Positions 12,013 through 25,753 of a DNA stretch of 64,000 bases are shown here, in pieces (position 1 is the first letter of the stretch; each line of letters opens with the position of its first letter). The notes below the pieces were generated by a model. That model searched no databases and was not told where the DNA came from. It worked only from the letters and a program-made list of their open reading frames with translations. Source of the stretch: Silurus meridionalis (Eukaryota; Chordata; Actinopteri; Siluriformes; Siluridae); assembly GCF_014805685.1 (NCBI RefSeq), contig NC_060884.1, positions 19,349,856 to 19,413,855 of the forward strand, in the 5' to 3' direction. The translations under genes and the position numbers were made by a program.

Positions 12013-14909
12013 ATGGATTACGCCAAGAAGTCTCTCAATCTGTTCTCACCTTCTCTTTCCAAGTGAGTGTCTTGCCAATGTTTTTACTGTATTTCCACTT
12101 TTCATGATCATTTTGGTTAGAGGACTGTGTATTGCTTTATCTCCTAAAAAAACCTCTTTATGCTTTGTGTGTATGCGTTGACAGTATATCTAACAAATGT
12201 GTGGCAGCCAGCGCATCTGTCCTGCCCAGTTTTAACCCACGCCCCAGACCGTTTCGGGTCACCAACTCAGACCGTTCTGTAAAAAAAGGCATAATGGCAG
12301 ATGGACTAAAAGACTTGCTGAACAAGGTGAGGAGAGGAGGAGAGGAGAAGGAGGGGAGAGAGACTGGGGGGATGAGAATGAGGAGGGAAGGCAGTGGAAG
12401 GACAATTCAATAGTCAGTTTTTGACAGCTCCTCCAAATCACATTCAACTGTGAGCCATAGAAGTATAAAAGAATAAAGGAGCAATTAATGACTCAGATTC
12501 AGATACAGAAAGGCAATGAGCAACAAAAAATAAAGAGTGAAAGAAAGCGAGTGGGAAATACTTAAAGTTTGATACTGACATTGTCCTGATTCATCGATGA
12601 TTTATATATGCTGCAGTGCAACTTTGACATGCCTGATCACAAGTGTTCAAAAATATCACCAAATAAGTGAACAAATTACGTTTACTGTAGATAGAAAATA
12701 TGTTAAAAGTCAATGCTGCGGTTTACAAGTTAAACGCTAGAATTTAATGACACACCTTTACATGGTATCTTGTAAAATGTTAACTTGTTAAACTATATGT
12801 AAACTTTGATAGTTTATTAGTCACCCTGAATGCTTGCTGTTTTTAAAAGATATGCTAGGATACTGTAGCAGATTTTACTGATGATATTAAGCTAAAATGG
12901 TCCCAATAAGTAGATAAAAAAGGTATTTAATGTATCCAGTTCTAGGTTCATAGAACTTCAATACCTCCTCAGTTTTTCTTTCCTACTGTTGTCAATGACT
13001 GTGTTTAAATAGTTTTAACTATACCTAAACGTATCATTACCATATTAAATCTTTTGAAGCATTCTTTGCTTCACATTCTCTGCTTCACATTCTTTGACAA
13101 GAGACTCTTTTGTACTTTGACCTTTAGACGATGGAGATGTTCAGTGTGTCCTGCGTGGCAGGCCTGGTGCTGGATGAAGATGGGACAGGAGTTGACACAG
13201 AAGACTTCTTCCAGACTCTCAAGAACAGCACTGCGCTAATGGTTTTGGAGAAAGGACAGAAGTGGACACCTCAACAGGTAATAATCCCACATATTCAGAT
13301 GCTAAAAAGAAAACTTCAGAAACATGATTTTCTATAGAAAATGAAAAGCTTAAGAATTTGTATATATATTAACAAAGTGATTTTCATGTGAGGTGGTGGA
13401 ATATTTTATTTTATAATTTAATGAAAATTTTTTTATAGAATTATGAAGCTGAGCATAAAACAATGTACCAAAGTTGGTTTCATAGTCTGTAATGATTGAT
13501 TCCATGAGCACATTGTAATTTTATTCACTATACTATGTCACACTACTGAAATATAACCAAGCAACAAGCCCAACGGCAACACAGGTACACACTAGCGAAT
13601 TCATTTCCTCTGCTTTAGTCAGCCAGCAAGTCACAATGAGAGCACCATTTAGGCAGCACACTAATTTGAATAGTGTTTGTCCAATGCAGGTAATTTACAT
13701 ACGCACTTAATTATGTGTGTAATGATTTGCGGGTACCTGAATACCATTAACCTTCGTGTTTACCTAGTTCTTTTCATGCTGGGCCGTATGCTTTTCCCGC
13801 CTCTGTCTGTTTTCCATAATTCACCATCACCCATTATTTTAAATGCATTAATCTGTATTTGAATGCACATCAGATTAATGTTCAAGGCACTAAACCAAAA
13901 GACTAGAAGACAGGAGAGGAGGAGGAAGTCAATGGGGAAAATTTCACTTTGTTTTTGCATTCATCCATTACATTTTGACAGACACTTACAAAAGTTAAAT
14001 ACGAACACATCTCTAGAGCAGGATTTTTTACTCCATGCCTTGCCCTAGGCTTTTTTATTTTTTCATTTCTGATGTGTTGCACATCAGTCATTGTGTTGAA
14101 ATCTATGATGGTTTTGAAAGTCTGTCCTTCAAGCACAACTTCTTCATTGTTTTTGACTGTAGAATACACAGTACCGCTCTGAAATATTAATGCCAAATGG
14201 CACGCTGAAATCCGTGATGTTTTTACAGAGTAGTCAATTATGGGGTCCAGCTGCAGATCGCAAGACACAGCATAGGAAGGACCTGGCCAAACTGACCCTC
14301 GATTTTTACAAAAACCACCCAAAGGAATTCATCGGATGCCTGAATGTACAGATGACTCTCTATGGGATGTACTCTCTGTCATATGATCTGCAGTGTTACC
14401 ATGCAAAGCGAATGTTTAGGTAATCAAATCTATTCCATGTCACAGACATGTAAGCATATCAAGGGCAATACTGTAGTAAGAGATCATGCATAGTATATAA
14501 AGCAACGCTCAATTACAGCACAGTTATCAATTAATGTGAATTAATTTGTGCAGACAAATTACTGAAAAGTCAAACTCTACTTCAATTTATTTTATTTTTT
14601 ATATTATATGCTGCCATGTATTTTAGTGAATCAACATAAAGACAAACTAAATAGACAGACACACAGTCACTGAAGCCAGTAATCAACAACGGTTTGTTTT
14701 CTTGTCTTTATGTCTACAGGGAGGCTCTAAGATGGACTCTGTTCAGCATGCAAGCCACTGGCCATGTTTTACTGGGTACTTCATACTATATGCAACACTT
14801 AATTGATGAGGATGAGAAAGCTGAGACACAACTGACTGCTTCCAAACACATAAACAAACCATTACAGGCCATTCAGTGGAAGAAAACAGCAGCTGACCAC
14901 AAAAGCTAA
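12013..14909 (+). CDS. cidec: cell death-inducing DFFA-like effector C (CIDEC/FSP27), five coding exons
   Basis: Coding exons: 12013-12062, 12185-12326, 13128-13277, 14229-14419 and 14720-14909, all with GT-AG borders and consistent phases, giving 240 residues (human CIDEC is about 238). The N-terminus MDYAKKSLNL resembles CIDEC rather than CIDEA or CIDEB. A CIDE-N domain spans about 38-112 (RPFRVTNSDRS, LVLDEDGT, DTEDFFQTL, LEKGQKW). A CIDE-C domain spans about 136-225 (FIGCLNVQMT, YSLSYDLQC, LFSMQATGHVLLGTSYY). CIDEC sits at lipid-droplet contact sites and drives neutral lipid transfer and droplet growth in fat-storing cells (family knowledge). The final-exon similarity to CIDEC is strong. 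An in-frame alternative acceptor at 14163 would add 22 residues to exon 4; 14229 is preferred because it gives the family's usual spacing between the two domains. Confidence 0.93.
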
Positions 14910-15239
14910 AAACCTGGGAGTTTAAATAGCTTGGTTTTTGCCCAGACAAATGTCTTGGAAACCACTATGGCATCGGGTTACTTATGTTACAGGAGTATAA
15001 TTGCAGACACATACATACCACACTCTCTGACAAAGCAAAGGCTTTTACAAGAAGGAGTAATCAAAAATAGACTGTATCGGTTATATTTTGCTATTTGCAC
15101 ATACTAGTTTTAGATACATCGGTGTGTCTGCTTAACAATGAAGTTATTAATATTTATTAATATATTTAACTGCTATGAAATACTCACATTTTGTATTGAT
15201 AGTGAGCGTTGTGCTTGTTGTATTACAACCTTGATCTTG

Positions 15240-15245
15240 AATAAA
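15240..15245 (+). other. cidec polyadenylation signal
   Basis: AATAAA about 330 bases after the cidec stop, the first canonical signal in that direction. Confidence 0.65.
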
Positions 15246-15304
15246 AAAAAAGAATTTTAAATCATCTGAGATTCTCACCCAGCCTTCTGATTTGAGTATA
15301 GTTT

Positions 15305-15328
15305 TGTGTGTGTGTGTGTGTGTGTGTG
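15305..15328. repeat. (GT)n microsatellite
   Basis: About 12 GT units downstream of cidec. Confidence 0.9.
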
Positions 15329-15650
15329 CATGGAGAGGGTAGGATGAGGAATGAAGGGGATGACATGCTTGTCTAACTGGCCTGGCCTGTAATTGGCCAA
15401 CGAATGGGTGTTTTCCCTAATCCCACATCAGCCTGTAATTGTCTCTGAGAGAAGGCACAAGAAAAAGGCCTGGCGGGATAGAGGCAAGCAGAAAAAGAGA
15501 GAGACAGGCATACAGAGAGAGAGAAAACATGAGAGTATTACCAGATTTAGGTACGGAGAATGGGAATAGGGAAGGCATGAGAAATAGAGATAAACGAGGG
15601 GAGAAGAAATATTGAAAGAAGGAGGAGAAATGGAGATGGAGAAAAAGAGA

Positions 15651-15652
15651 GC

Positions 15653-15719
<67 letters not shown>
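15651..15719. repeat. (GA)n microsatellite
   Basis: About 30 GA units inside a longer purine-rich stretch from about 15430 to 15760. The minus-strand frames of 133 and 145 codons are its poly-Leu/Ser translation, not genes. Confidence 0.93.
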
Positions 15720-15723
<4 letters not shown>

Positions 15724-15939
15724 AAGGCACAGCTGGAGGGAGGAAAGTGGAGGGGACGGAAATGATCCCTTTCACAGAGAGGAGAGTGGATGACGCATTT
15801 GGATCCTGCACCCACCACTCCATACCACTCAGTGTCCTTTCCAAATCATGCCCATTCACTCGCACAACCCTCCAACCACAACTTCATCATCAACTGGTCA
15901 GTTTGTTCACTGACGAACAGATAAATAAGTGAGATCAAA

Positions 15940-16600
15940 AGACTGTGAGACATGTCACAATTTAATGACTGTTCCTGTATCCTACAGCAGATCCATTTAA
16001 AGCGGATAACAATAAGTTAATGCTTGTGCTGTCCCAGTGCTCACCCTTACTGATGTAAGCTTTTTCTCTTGTTCAGGCAGCTGCTCTACCACATTGGGTC
16101 CCAAACACCCTGTAGCACATGAGCCAGATAATCAAGGTCTAAAATCACTGAAATTTCCAAGCCAGGTGTATAGTAGAATATGAGCACTCCAGGAGCAGGC
16201 ATGAGCTTTTTTTAACTGTATAATTTTAACCCTGCACATGTCAGTGATGTGTCACAGATGTGTTAGACATTTAGACATTGATTAGAAATAGAATCTAATT
16301 ATATTTCGACAGTACTGCATTTACAGAATATTTTATTTGTTTCTCTGTGCAAAATTATTTTCCAAAAATATACTATCACTGTATAGGTTTCATAGTTGGG
16401 ATTTTTTTATTTCACATATGCTTCAATTATTATTCAGAAGCTGTGTGCGAGATACTGTATGTTGCATTTAGTCTGCATGAACTGCATAAAAATAATGAAT
16501 CTCATAGAGTTTCTCTCAATTCCTCATAGGGAATTAAGGTCAGAATTGGAGTGGCTGTTAAGGTGGCAAGCTCATTTCAAGGTTGGCAGCTAGTCAAGTC
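15940..16600. other. gene-free spacer
   Basis: AT-rich unique sequence; no gene, RNA or repeat that I can support. Confidence 0.5.
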
Positions 16601-16601
16601 A

Positions 16602-16675
16602 AGTCAAGTTTATTTCTATAGCGCTTTTCACAATGAACATTGTCTTAAAGCAGCTTTACAGAATTTAAAACTCAA
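16602..16675 (+). repeat. teleost dispersed repeat, short copy 3
   Basis: Only the first block of the family is present: CAAGT units, TTTATTTCTATAGCGCTTTT and CAGCTTTACAGAA. The rest is missing, so the copy is truncated. Confidence 0.82.
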
Positions 16676-16989
16676 GCTACCACTCACAATCACATGCTCT
16701 CCAAAAAATATAATATATGAACATCCCTTTTTTTAAATGTGTAAATTATATTTCTTTTAATCTGAAACACTACAAAGTATATGATAAAAAAGCTGAAAAA
16801 GAAAAGAAAATCGTTGGACTTCATATTGTTATTTTATTGTTGTCATTGCCATTTAGTCTTGCCAATTCACCTTTTTCATTTTAATATTATTTTCTCATGA
16901 TTATATTGCTCAGATTGTAATCCTAAATAAACCAGAGATTCTACTCATCAAATATGTGATTCAATTAACTATGGATGTGTACATGTACA

Positions 16990-17700
16990 TGTGTACCAAG
17001 CCTTTTCAATGCAAAGCAACCAGGTTCTGTGCTGAAATAGCCTGGCAATTAGCAGAATTCATGATGCCATCAATCTTCACAAGAGCCCAGGAACCACCAG
17101 CCATAAAACAGCCTTAAACCATAATTGATCCACCTCCATATTTTACAGCATTTGTAGCAAGAACCAGATGCTTTTTTTCACCAAAAGTTGAATTTCTAAT
17201 TTATCTGACTATGATACAGGGGGCTAATTTTGGTTTAAATGACACCCAGTGAGGCACAGGAGTGGCATTTTGAGAGATGCTCCCAGGTAATGCTTCTAAC
17301 TAGCTTGCTTTAATAAAAGTGTAAACTAATATTCCAACTATTTCAGACCTACAACATTTATAAAATAGCCCTAATTGGAAATCATTTTTGAATGGTTATA
17401 TATTTTTATATCCAGTACCTAATTTAAGTAGTTCAATAACCATTTGTCTATTTTGTGTTGGAATTCTTTAGGGCTTTTTTCATATTATAAAACATGATCA
17501 AGGTTTTTTCACATTTGTGCAACCTCATATTTATACCTCAGGAAAACAGGACATGGTTGAGGATTGCTTTTATATAAACATCTGATAATTTCATTACAGG
17601 TGCCAATAATTCTGGAGAGCATGTATATGTATAGGCACTGTTCATTTATTAAGAACATCTTGAAAAACGAAGTGTCCCCAGGCTTTTGGCAAGCAGTTTA
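16990..17700 (-). pseudogene. degenerate Tc1-like transposon remnant
   Basis: The region 17040-17220 reads like an antisense, heavily mutated piece of a fish Tc1 transposase (CAAGAGCCCAGGAACCACC, then CCACCTCCATATTTTACAG). Its likely right end, with an AAGTGTCCCCAGGC stretch, lies near 17675. No open frame survives. The call is from recall of fish Tc1 sequence and is less certain than for the other remnants. Confidence 0.55.
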
Positions 17701-19380
17701 ACATATGCAAACACACACTCATCTCGTCAGTGTATATATTTGAGCCTTGACTAACCTCTCAATGGGCTGTGTAATTCTGCGTAAGGTATTCAGTTTGTAG
17801 TGCTGCTGAGAGGCGAACTAGAGTAAATGAAATGTGGCAGACAGATTGCCATCCAATTCCATCCAGTCCAAACGTGTTTCTCTGCGTTTTCATTAATAGG
17901 ATTGTGGGGTAGCCTTAATAGAACATGTCATTTAATAACACTTATTCACACATAATAGAATCATTATCAAATGCAATGATAGGTTGTGATCTAACATGAC
18001 CTGAAGCTCTAAGAGCTCTAAGAGCAAAATCAGGGAGTTTTATAATAAAAGGGCTAGAAAAAAGAAATCAGAACCTAATCACTTTTCTCTTTCAGTCATT
18101 ACAGCACCCTAACAAAAAAATCATATTGAGGTAGCCTTAAAATAACAATACCAAAAGTGACATTTAACATAGACTTAGTTAGGTTGAGCTAATCATGTTC
18201 TCTTTATTTTGTTCTTTGGCCTTTGAACAGGATCTTGATTTTTTTTCTGGGTTCTCCAGCTTCCTGTCACTTTTAAAAAAAGATGCATGTTGGTTTGCTA
18301 CAATAGATTGCATGCAAATGTGTGTGAATGGCCTGTAAATGGGTGGTGCTCCATTCAGGGTGTACTCCTGCCTCACACCTAGTTTTCCTAGGATAAGCTT
18401 CAGATTCAACCCTGACCAGAATAAAGTTGATTAAAAATGAATGGTGACTGAGACACATTACGAAATGGCCATGATAACACTTTAATGGAAAAAAAAAGGA
18501 GCAGTGCAGCCTCTGATTGGACAGTTTTATTAGATGAGACACTTGAGTAGTTACAGCACCTGTCAATACAGCATGTGGAGTTTTTTTTAACACTTTACAA
18601 ATGGTCCAATCACGTCTTAAATTTGCACTCGAAGCCTGGCTTTAAGCAATTATGGGACTCATGATTGCAATGTTCAGACATATCCACCCTTGAGGTGTCT
18701 CTGATGACCTTGTGAGAGTGGCGTAGCTCCTCCTCCTCCTTCTGGGAGTGTGGTGAGCATGGTGCTGCATTCAAGAGCTGCTTCCTTTTGCACTATGGAA
18801 GTTTATGGCACTGATATGTTTAAAAAGTGCACGCATGGTAATTATTAATGCAATGTTACATGATGACTTCAGTACTTACTGTATAAGGCACGTTGCTTGC
18901 AATAAATGAACTGTTTTATGAAAAAGCAATAGGAAGCATCACTTCATTATTTAAATACCCACCTTATATATTACTCCATAATACTTCTTTCACATATAAG
19001 TAAAATATTTTTTTCTTTTTGAATGTTAAGTGTCAAAAGCACTGTACGTTTAAATACTGCATGCACTTAACAATTAATATAGCTTGCGCAGATCTCGGTT
19101 TTGGTGAGTATATGGGTTTTTGAGTTGTCAGGTCCAGAAAAATTTATATCCTGAAATAATTCTTGAACATGAGTTGCAGTCGATGGTCTTAGATGTCATG
19201 TGCCATGACAGTGTGTAGTTTATCATGAACATAAGTGTGGCAGTGGCAAATTCCTGAGTATAATTTTAGTGTGAGCACTGACGCGACAGTAACCAACAGC
19301 AGGATGGCAAGACACTGCATGAATATTGTGCTGGTAATTTTTTTAAACATATTGTATGTTTATGTTGTATGAATAAAATT
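17700..19380. other. gene-free spacer upstream of gpr22
   Basis: No coding exon that I can support. The minus frames at 18179-18593 lack motifs or splice context. The sequence is unique and moderately AT-rich. Confidence 0.5.
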
Positions 19381-19389
19381 GTTGACCCC

Positions 19390-19562
19390 AAGTTTACTTC
19401 GAGATTGAGTTGAGGAAAGGTTCCCTTTTGAGTCTAGTTGGTAAGGGATAAACGTGTATGCATTAACATATAAATACATATTTTATAACCTATTTATCTC
19501 TGTAAAGCTGTTTTGGGATAGGGCCCAGTATTAAAAGCGCTATACAAATAAAACTGAATGGT
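19390..19562 (-). repeat. teleost dispersed repeat, reverse copy 4
   Basis: Reads in reverse as the family core: CTGTAAAGCTGTTTTGGGA, then AAAAGCGCTATACAAATAAA at the right end, and TTTTGAGTCTAGTTGGTA-like sequence on the left. This is the reverse complement of the order seen in copies 1 and 2. Confidence 0.75.
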
Positions 19563-19799
19563 TTCTGCTTATGTAACTCCATTTTATGCAGATCGATGAA
19601 GTGAGCAGAATCTTAAATCGGATCTATAAATAAAGGATCTACATAATATTAATTGTAATCGAGAACACTTTGTTGGACAGCCAGTTGAAGATTTTTTATC
19701 AGGATCTAGGATATAGTAAGAACGAACACAGAACGATCTTAAACGAGGACTGGAACAGCGCAGTGAAAGCCCCGGTTTAATTGGCTCGTAATCTGCGTT

Positions 19800-20266
19800 G
19801 ACGGAAATTCGGACAGCGCGTGAAGGTAGCCCGTGCCCTTCTGGCGGCCTCTTCTCTCCCTCCTCCTCGCGCCTGCAGCCGTGTCGCGATTGGTCGGCGC
19901 TCGCGCGGGCGGGCGGGCGGGCGCGCACGGTTCGCGTTCCAGAGCCGGGACGCGCGAGCGCGCGCGCTCCGCTTCCTCTCGCCGCAGTGTTGCATGTGCT
20001 CCAGAGTCTGCACGATAACTACAGCACACACGGTGCCCGCAGCATCCTTACAGACCCGCCATACGGCGCACATTTAGACCGTTTGCACGCAAAACCGCAG
20101 GCTGTCACCCGGACACTTGCCATATGACGAGCTATCAAAGTTGGCATGTGGCACAATATGATACGTTTTTATTTTCTTTCAGTGATATGTTCAGTCTAAA
20201 GCATTAGGTTCAGAAAGCCACCTGTCCGGGAATGTAGCGAAGACCGTCCGCTCCTGGTTCCGCGAG
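19800..20266 (+). promoter_or_regulatory. gpr22: CpG-rich promoter and likely noncoding first exon of gpr22
   Basis: A sharp GC- and CpG-rich island in AT-rich surroundings. It contains an inverted CCAAT box (ATTGG at 19889-19893), tandem GC boxes (GGGCGGGCGGGCGG around 19907-19924), and a strong splice donor where GCGAG meets GTAAGT at 20267. No long coding frame here is convincing: the 60-109 codon frames are low-complexity Arg/Ala/Pro. The next supported gene downstream on this strand is gpr22, whose family typically has untranslated upstream exons. I infer that this is its promoter and exon 1, with an intron of about 9 kb. A transcript start for an unseen RNA is the alternative. Confidence 0.6.
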
Positions 20267-22009
20267 GTAAGTTATGGATAGTTGTAAACATCTCTATGGC
20301 AGCACCACGGCATAACACTGCGGATTGCATCGGACATACATTTTACCTCTTACACGTGCATAACAGATATTAACTGCTATGTGTGTACAATTGCATGATT
20401 GTGGTTGTTTTATTTTTTGTGCATTATTCGCAAGTGTCAGTCCATTGTAAACACATCTATAGCAAATTATTTTAATTTCAGGGGGAATCTTTTATACGTA
20501 TTTTTTAATACTTTCCTTTGTACATTGTTTTTGTTGTTTGTTTGTTCGTTTGTTTGTTTTTGATCACAACGCATAATGACACTAGTGGTGTCTGTGTGTG
20601 GTCTGCTCAGTCAATTAGTCAATGGCTTGTTGTATCTGCATGATTTGTGCGCAGTGGTGTATTCATGCACATCAACAGAAACAGGAAGGTTTTGGAAGCT
20701 TATAAAGCTTATAATACTGCTAAACTAACAATAAGTGTGCTTTTTATTTAACCCTGAACAACGTATTGTAATGTATCCTTTAATCCCTTCATTGATTGAC
20801 AATGGGCAAATGAAGGTTTTAGAGCATATTTTAATTTGCACAGGTATTATATGCTTTGAGATTCCCAAAGTCCTAGGACATATTAATGATCACACACTTC
20901 CAGTTCTCATAAGCACAATAATAGATTGATTTGTTTCATTTTCTTTTGTTTTCCATGAGCGATATGACGATATCATAACACAATTGTCATTCCTATGATG
21001 CATGACATGTATTATGATTGATCTGTTTTGTGAAGAATTGTAATCATATTATTACAAATCCAGCAAAGGAGGATATGTGCCTTCCCCCAACTTTACTTGG
21101 GTCACTATGATATTGTAAGATTAAAGCAATGATCCCTTCTTTACCCCATATAAATAGAGACCATGTAAGGTGGTGTAAAGTTCTAGGGAGTGCATGGACA
21201 AATCTGACAAGCAGAGAGAGCAGAAGTACCTCATAGTTGCAAATGGAAAGTCAGAATGGGCAAGCAGCAGATGGAATGATATGTGCAGTGGAGGAAATGG
21301 AAAAGGTAATGCAAAAGATGATGAGGGTGAAGAGCATATTTGAGAGGGGAGTGGAATCTCAATGACAAGGTTGCTTGCTTGTGTGCTTCCAAAATGAATG
21401 GAATTTAACCTCTTGACAGACAGAGACATCTATTACCATTAAACCGCCTTCTCATCTTTCTTTCTTCCTCACTACCTCACGCACTCCGTTGCCAGGAGAT
21501 AAATTAGATTAATTGTGTTCTAATTGCCTCTTTCTCTAGATAAGAAACTTCATCATTTCTGCCAAATGGATACATGTCCGAGACTTCCTTTTTCTCAATT
21601 TGTTTGAATCTCTGCCTTTGCACACCAACTTTTCCTATTTTAAATTCTGTTAAAGCTTAGTGTTGTATTATTAATGTGTTAAAAAGATTTAAGAAGCTGG
21701 AGATTCATTTTTTAATCATCTAAAATTGTGCTTACTTCCGAAGAGAATATTGAACCGACTATGAACCTATCTGAAATGCAAAGTTTGTTTACGTCCTAAA
21801 AACTCTTAATCACTAGGCATTATTCTGTCATTTCCTTTTATTTTTTCAATGTATTTACAATTGTGTTCTTACATGGTACTTGCTGAAACGAGATAGATTA
21901 TAGTACCCTAGTGTAATACATTTTAATGATTTAAATGTTGTTTTAATGATTTAATGTTCTTAATACCTACAGTAGAGTCACATACTGTCTGTTCCTCATT
22001 GCAGCTTTG

Positions 22010-22044
22010 TGTGTGTGTGTGTGTGTGTGTGTGTTTGTGTGTGT
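22010..22044. repeat. (GT)n microsatellite
   Basis: About 16 GT units with one GTTT interruption. Confidence 0.9.
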
Positions 22045-24487
22045 TTTCATGGTAATAATTATATGTCTTTGTGTAAACAGCCAGTGCCCTGTCAGATGCC
22101 ATGAGCAAAGATATCAGATCTCTTACCTGTGATGATATGTCATTATGGGTTCTTCAGTGTGTGCTGTAGTCATCTGATGCACATCTTTTAAACAGCATAT
22201 TAGTGTAAGAAAACCTGCTTCTTCAATGTCAACGCTTGGCCTAAATGGCTTTATAATGGCATTCTGTTCTGGCAGAGTACGAGTTCTTGTGTTGAAATGG
22301 ACATTTGTAAGATTTATTTTTTCTCCACTTTGACATTTAGCTTTGTGATTATTAGAGATGGCACCATCCGACAACCAGGACTGGTACCAGGCCAGAATCT
22401 GCAGCAAATGGTGCAACAAATGTTAGAGATAAAATTAATGAATTTGAGCTAGTCCTGTTACAAATGTTATGGATGGAATCTGTAAATGTTGACTTATAAG
22501 GAGACATAAGTGTATTTTGGTGGGTTAATTTTTTCTCTTATTTTATTTTTACACAGACGGATATTTTGTTCTATAAGAATTTTATTTTTAGGTATGGGTT
22601 AGTTAAGTTTTTTTCCCTTACTTTCACCATACGTCTTAATATTACCCATTATTGTTATCCGCTGATATCAAGGTTTTAGTATTGTTATTAGAACAGAAAA
22701 GTGGTATTGTTCCAACCATATTAATTATATAAAGATGCTAAATGGTTGCTTCAAAAAGAAAATGATATGTTCATTGTTTCCCATTTGGAAGCAAAAGACA
22801 TTTTCCGACTTGTACAATGATCATCTAAAGGTCACTGTCAGTGTAGCTAATGTTTTGCTCTCTGTTTACTGTATGTAATCATTGTGAGGTAAATAATAAA
22901 CTCAAATAACGTACTAATACAATGCATTAATTAATGACTTTAATTGCATTGTCAAGAAAAGAAACTCTTCAGCATGCAATTTTCTCAGTGCATTCATCTT
23001 TTCACAGTCAGCACAGGCGTGTGTAATTGGCTTGTCTGTTTTTTCACACTTTGGATGAAAAGGTCATGACCATTCCCAGCCACACTGTGTGTAAGTTTAT
23101 ACTACGCTCTCTAAATGGAATCGGAGATGGCCTGAAATGGCTAGAATGCACCTATACTTTCAAGAATGCGTCTCATTGAACGGCTATTTCGGTTCTAAAA
23201 AATAGGCCATTACGGGCAGATCGGAATGTCAGATCTTATCTGTGGCCTTTACCCGGTAGGGGAATTGTATGGATTTGAAAGTATTAATAACCATGCTTTA
23301 TTGACCATCACCAGATATCATCATCATCATAGTGTGAAGGGATGAGTTCAAATTACTGTTCTCAGTAGAAAGAATAAATGGTATTAGTAATAGGAGAATG
23401 TGAAGACTTAAATGTTTTTTTTTTGCCTAGATTTATCCAATGCACCAAAAATAGCTGTCTCTCCCTTGAAAGTAAATTGAGTGCAATCAGCCATCTGCCA
23501 TGCATTTGATCTGAGCCACACAATACGCTTTCTCAATATGTCCAGAAATTTATTCTTCCTAGCTGTGATACCAAATCATATGTAAATTCCATTTGGAGCT
23601 TTACAAATGAAACACAGACTTGTCTACAGGTCACATGGTTTGCCAATAAATGCAGATCTTAATAGCTCATTAGGGTGAGTGACTATGGGGCAGTGCCATC
23701 AGAGCACAAGTGGTTGGGAGAGCAGTCATCTGTGTGTCACTGATGAAAGAGGAACTCAGTAGCGGCAGATTGTGTACAGAATTATGCTGCGGTGGTTTAT
23801 GGTGGTGTTTCTATAATCGGTGATGTTTCTGTAATTGGTTCTGGATACATATTGGCCTGATGCGTTTTAGTTTGCACACTGATTAACTGTGATACGTTTT
23901 ATGTAGTTGTAGCAGTCATTAAGGCATGTCACATAATTAGAAATATGATGTACTACACTTCATGCCCTCATCAAGGCATAGTGTTTTATGGCATTGTTAT
24001 TTTGTAGATTGAGGATGCAGAATAGTGTCACGTTTTATATCGGATTGTTTCAGCTGTAATAAAATATTGTGCCTACTCCTCTGTGTGGGCTGCCATCTCT
24101 ATCTCTCGTTCTCTCTTTCTGGGAGAGATTTCTGAGTAGGAGGTATGTGGAGGAGCAGAGGGCAGATGAGTTCAGCATAACACCATACTTACATATATTT
24201 AAAAAAAAATATTTGTCTCATCTTCATCGTTCTTTATTATTCTGTCATTCAACTGCCGCTTCATGCACAATGGAAATTGAGAAGTGTTGTTGAAAGGTTA
24301 AGAACGCACCAGTCGGCAAGAAGTACCAGTATTCCCTCTAATTTGAAAATGCAACACATTTTGTCATCTCCTAATGAATGTACATCTGTTTCTTAATTAA
24401 AATGTCATTACACTATGGGGTAAATCAAGAAAATTGCTTTCTTTTTTGACATACTCCTTTGCAGTCTGTGGATCTTAATTGTGAAGA

Positions 24488-24491
<4 letters not shown>

Positions 24492-24545
<54 letters not shown>
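24492..24545. repeat. (GT)n microsatellite
   Basis: About 27 uninterrupted GT units within the presumed gpr22 intron. Confidence 0.93.
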
Positions 24546-24548
<3 letters not shown>

Positions 24549-25659
24549 GTGAACGATTTGGATTTCTAAGAAACCTTTAATGAGACTGTGCCTTCCTGGA
24601 AGCCGAGGTCCCAATGCTACTTTTTAATTCACAAGTGTCTAAAGAATGCGTTACACATGTCTGCGGCTCTCTCACCATCTGGTTAAGTGAACAAAATAGG
24701 CATTGAAAAACACAGCATGTCAAAATGATCAGCACTCTCAGGCAGTTTAAAAGGCGGGAGGTCATTCTTTTATGAGGAGGCAAACCGCAGTAGGTCAAAA
24801 AGAATGCCGTTGTCTTAACATTTCTTTAAAGTGGTATTCATTTAACAAACAGCAGAGAAGCAAAGTGAGTATTTGGCTTGTAATTTGAGTATAATGCATT
24901 GACACTCTTAGGAAGTGATGTTTTGCATGCGGTTAGTAAAAGACTCTTCAGGGTCAGGATACAATAGAACAGAAACAGAGATAATACCTCAGGGAGTAGT
25001 TTGTCTCATTGTACTTTAATATGTTGCAATTTGTGTATTATAAAACACAACACACATGCCTGTGTTCCTTATACATGAGAAGGATATTTAACCTTTCACT
25101 TGAGCCTTCAGTCATTGTCATTGATTCTTCGACTTTTAGCATAACTGCTTGAAGTAAAATAAATTAAGTGATTGATTCTGTCAGTGGTTATGGGCAGACT
25201 TATGACTAGCCTCCTGCAGTAAATCCATTGTGCTAGGAACAGAAGGAAGTAATTAAAACAGACCTTCCTAATCTACGCTAGGACATAGGATACTGTTCCA
25301 CTAAATATCTGCAGCTGTAGTGCACACCAGATTCTTACTACAGATACCATTTATATTTAACAGGGTGATATATTTGAGCAATCCATTAATAAAGTTTCAG
25401 TGGGTGTGTTACTAGTATTTCTTAATTCGTTCTTACGACAAAAGAATTAGATCGATGAGAAATGTAGACTTTTATGCTGAACATTTGACATGAACTTGAC
25501 CAGATGTCAATAAACATGTGCTGAGATGGTTGTTGGCAGATTAATTGTAAGGCATGTTGCAGTTTGCAGTACTTTTGGCCTGGAGTGTACCTCAATATCT
25601 GGGGACTTCATTAGGAATTGTGTGTTAGCTGTAACACCACCTGGGCCTCCCCGCCCCCC

Positions 25660-25660
<1 letters not shown>

Positions 25661-25728
<68 letters not shown>

Positions 25729-25753
25729 ACACAAACACAAACTCACACACACA
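25661..25753. repeat. (CA)n microsatellite
   Basis: About 45 CA units with CAGA and CAAA interruptions near the right end. Confidence 0.93.

Noticed and set aside
19798..20127. 109-codon plus frame and overlapping minus frames in the CpG island
   Set aside because: Arg/Ala/Pro-rich low-complexity frames on both strands are expected in a CpG island; a promoter and noncoding exon explain it better.
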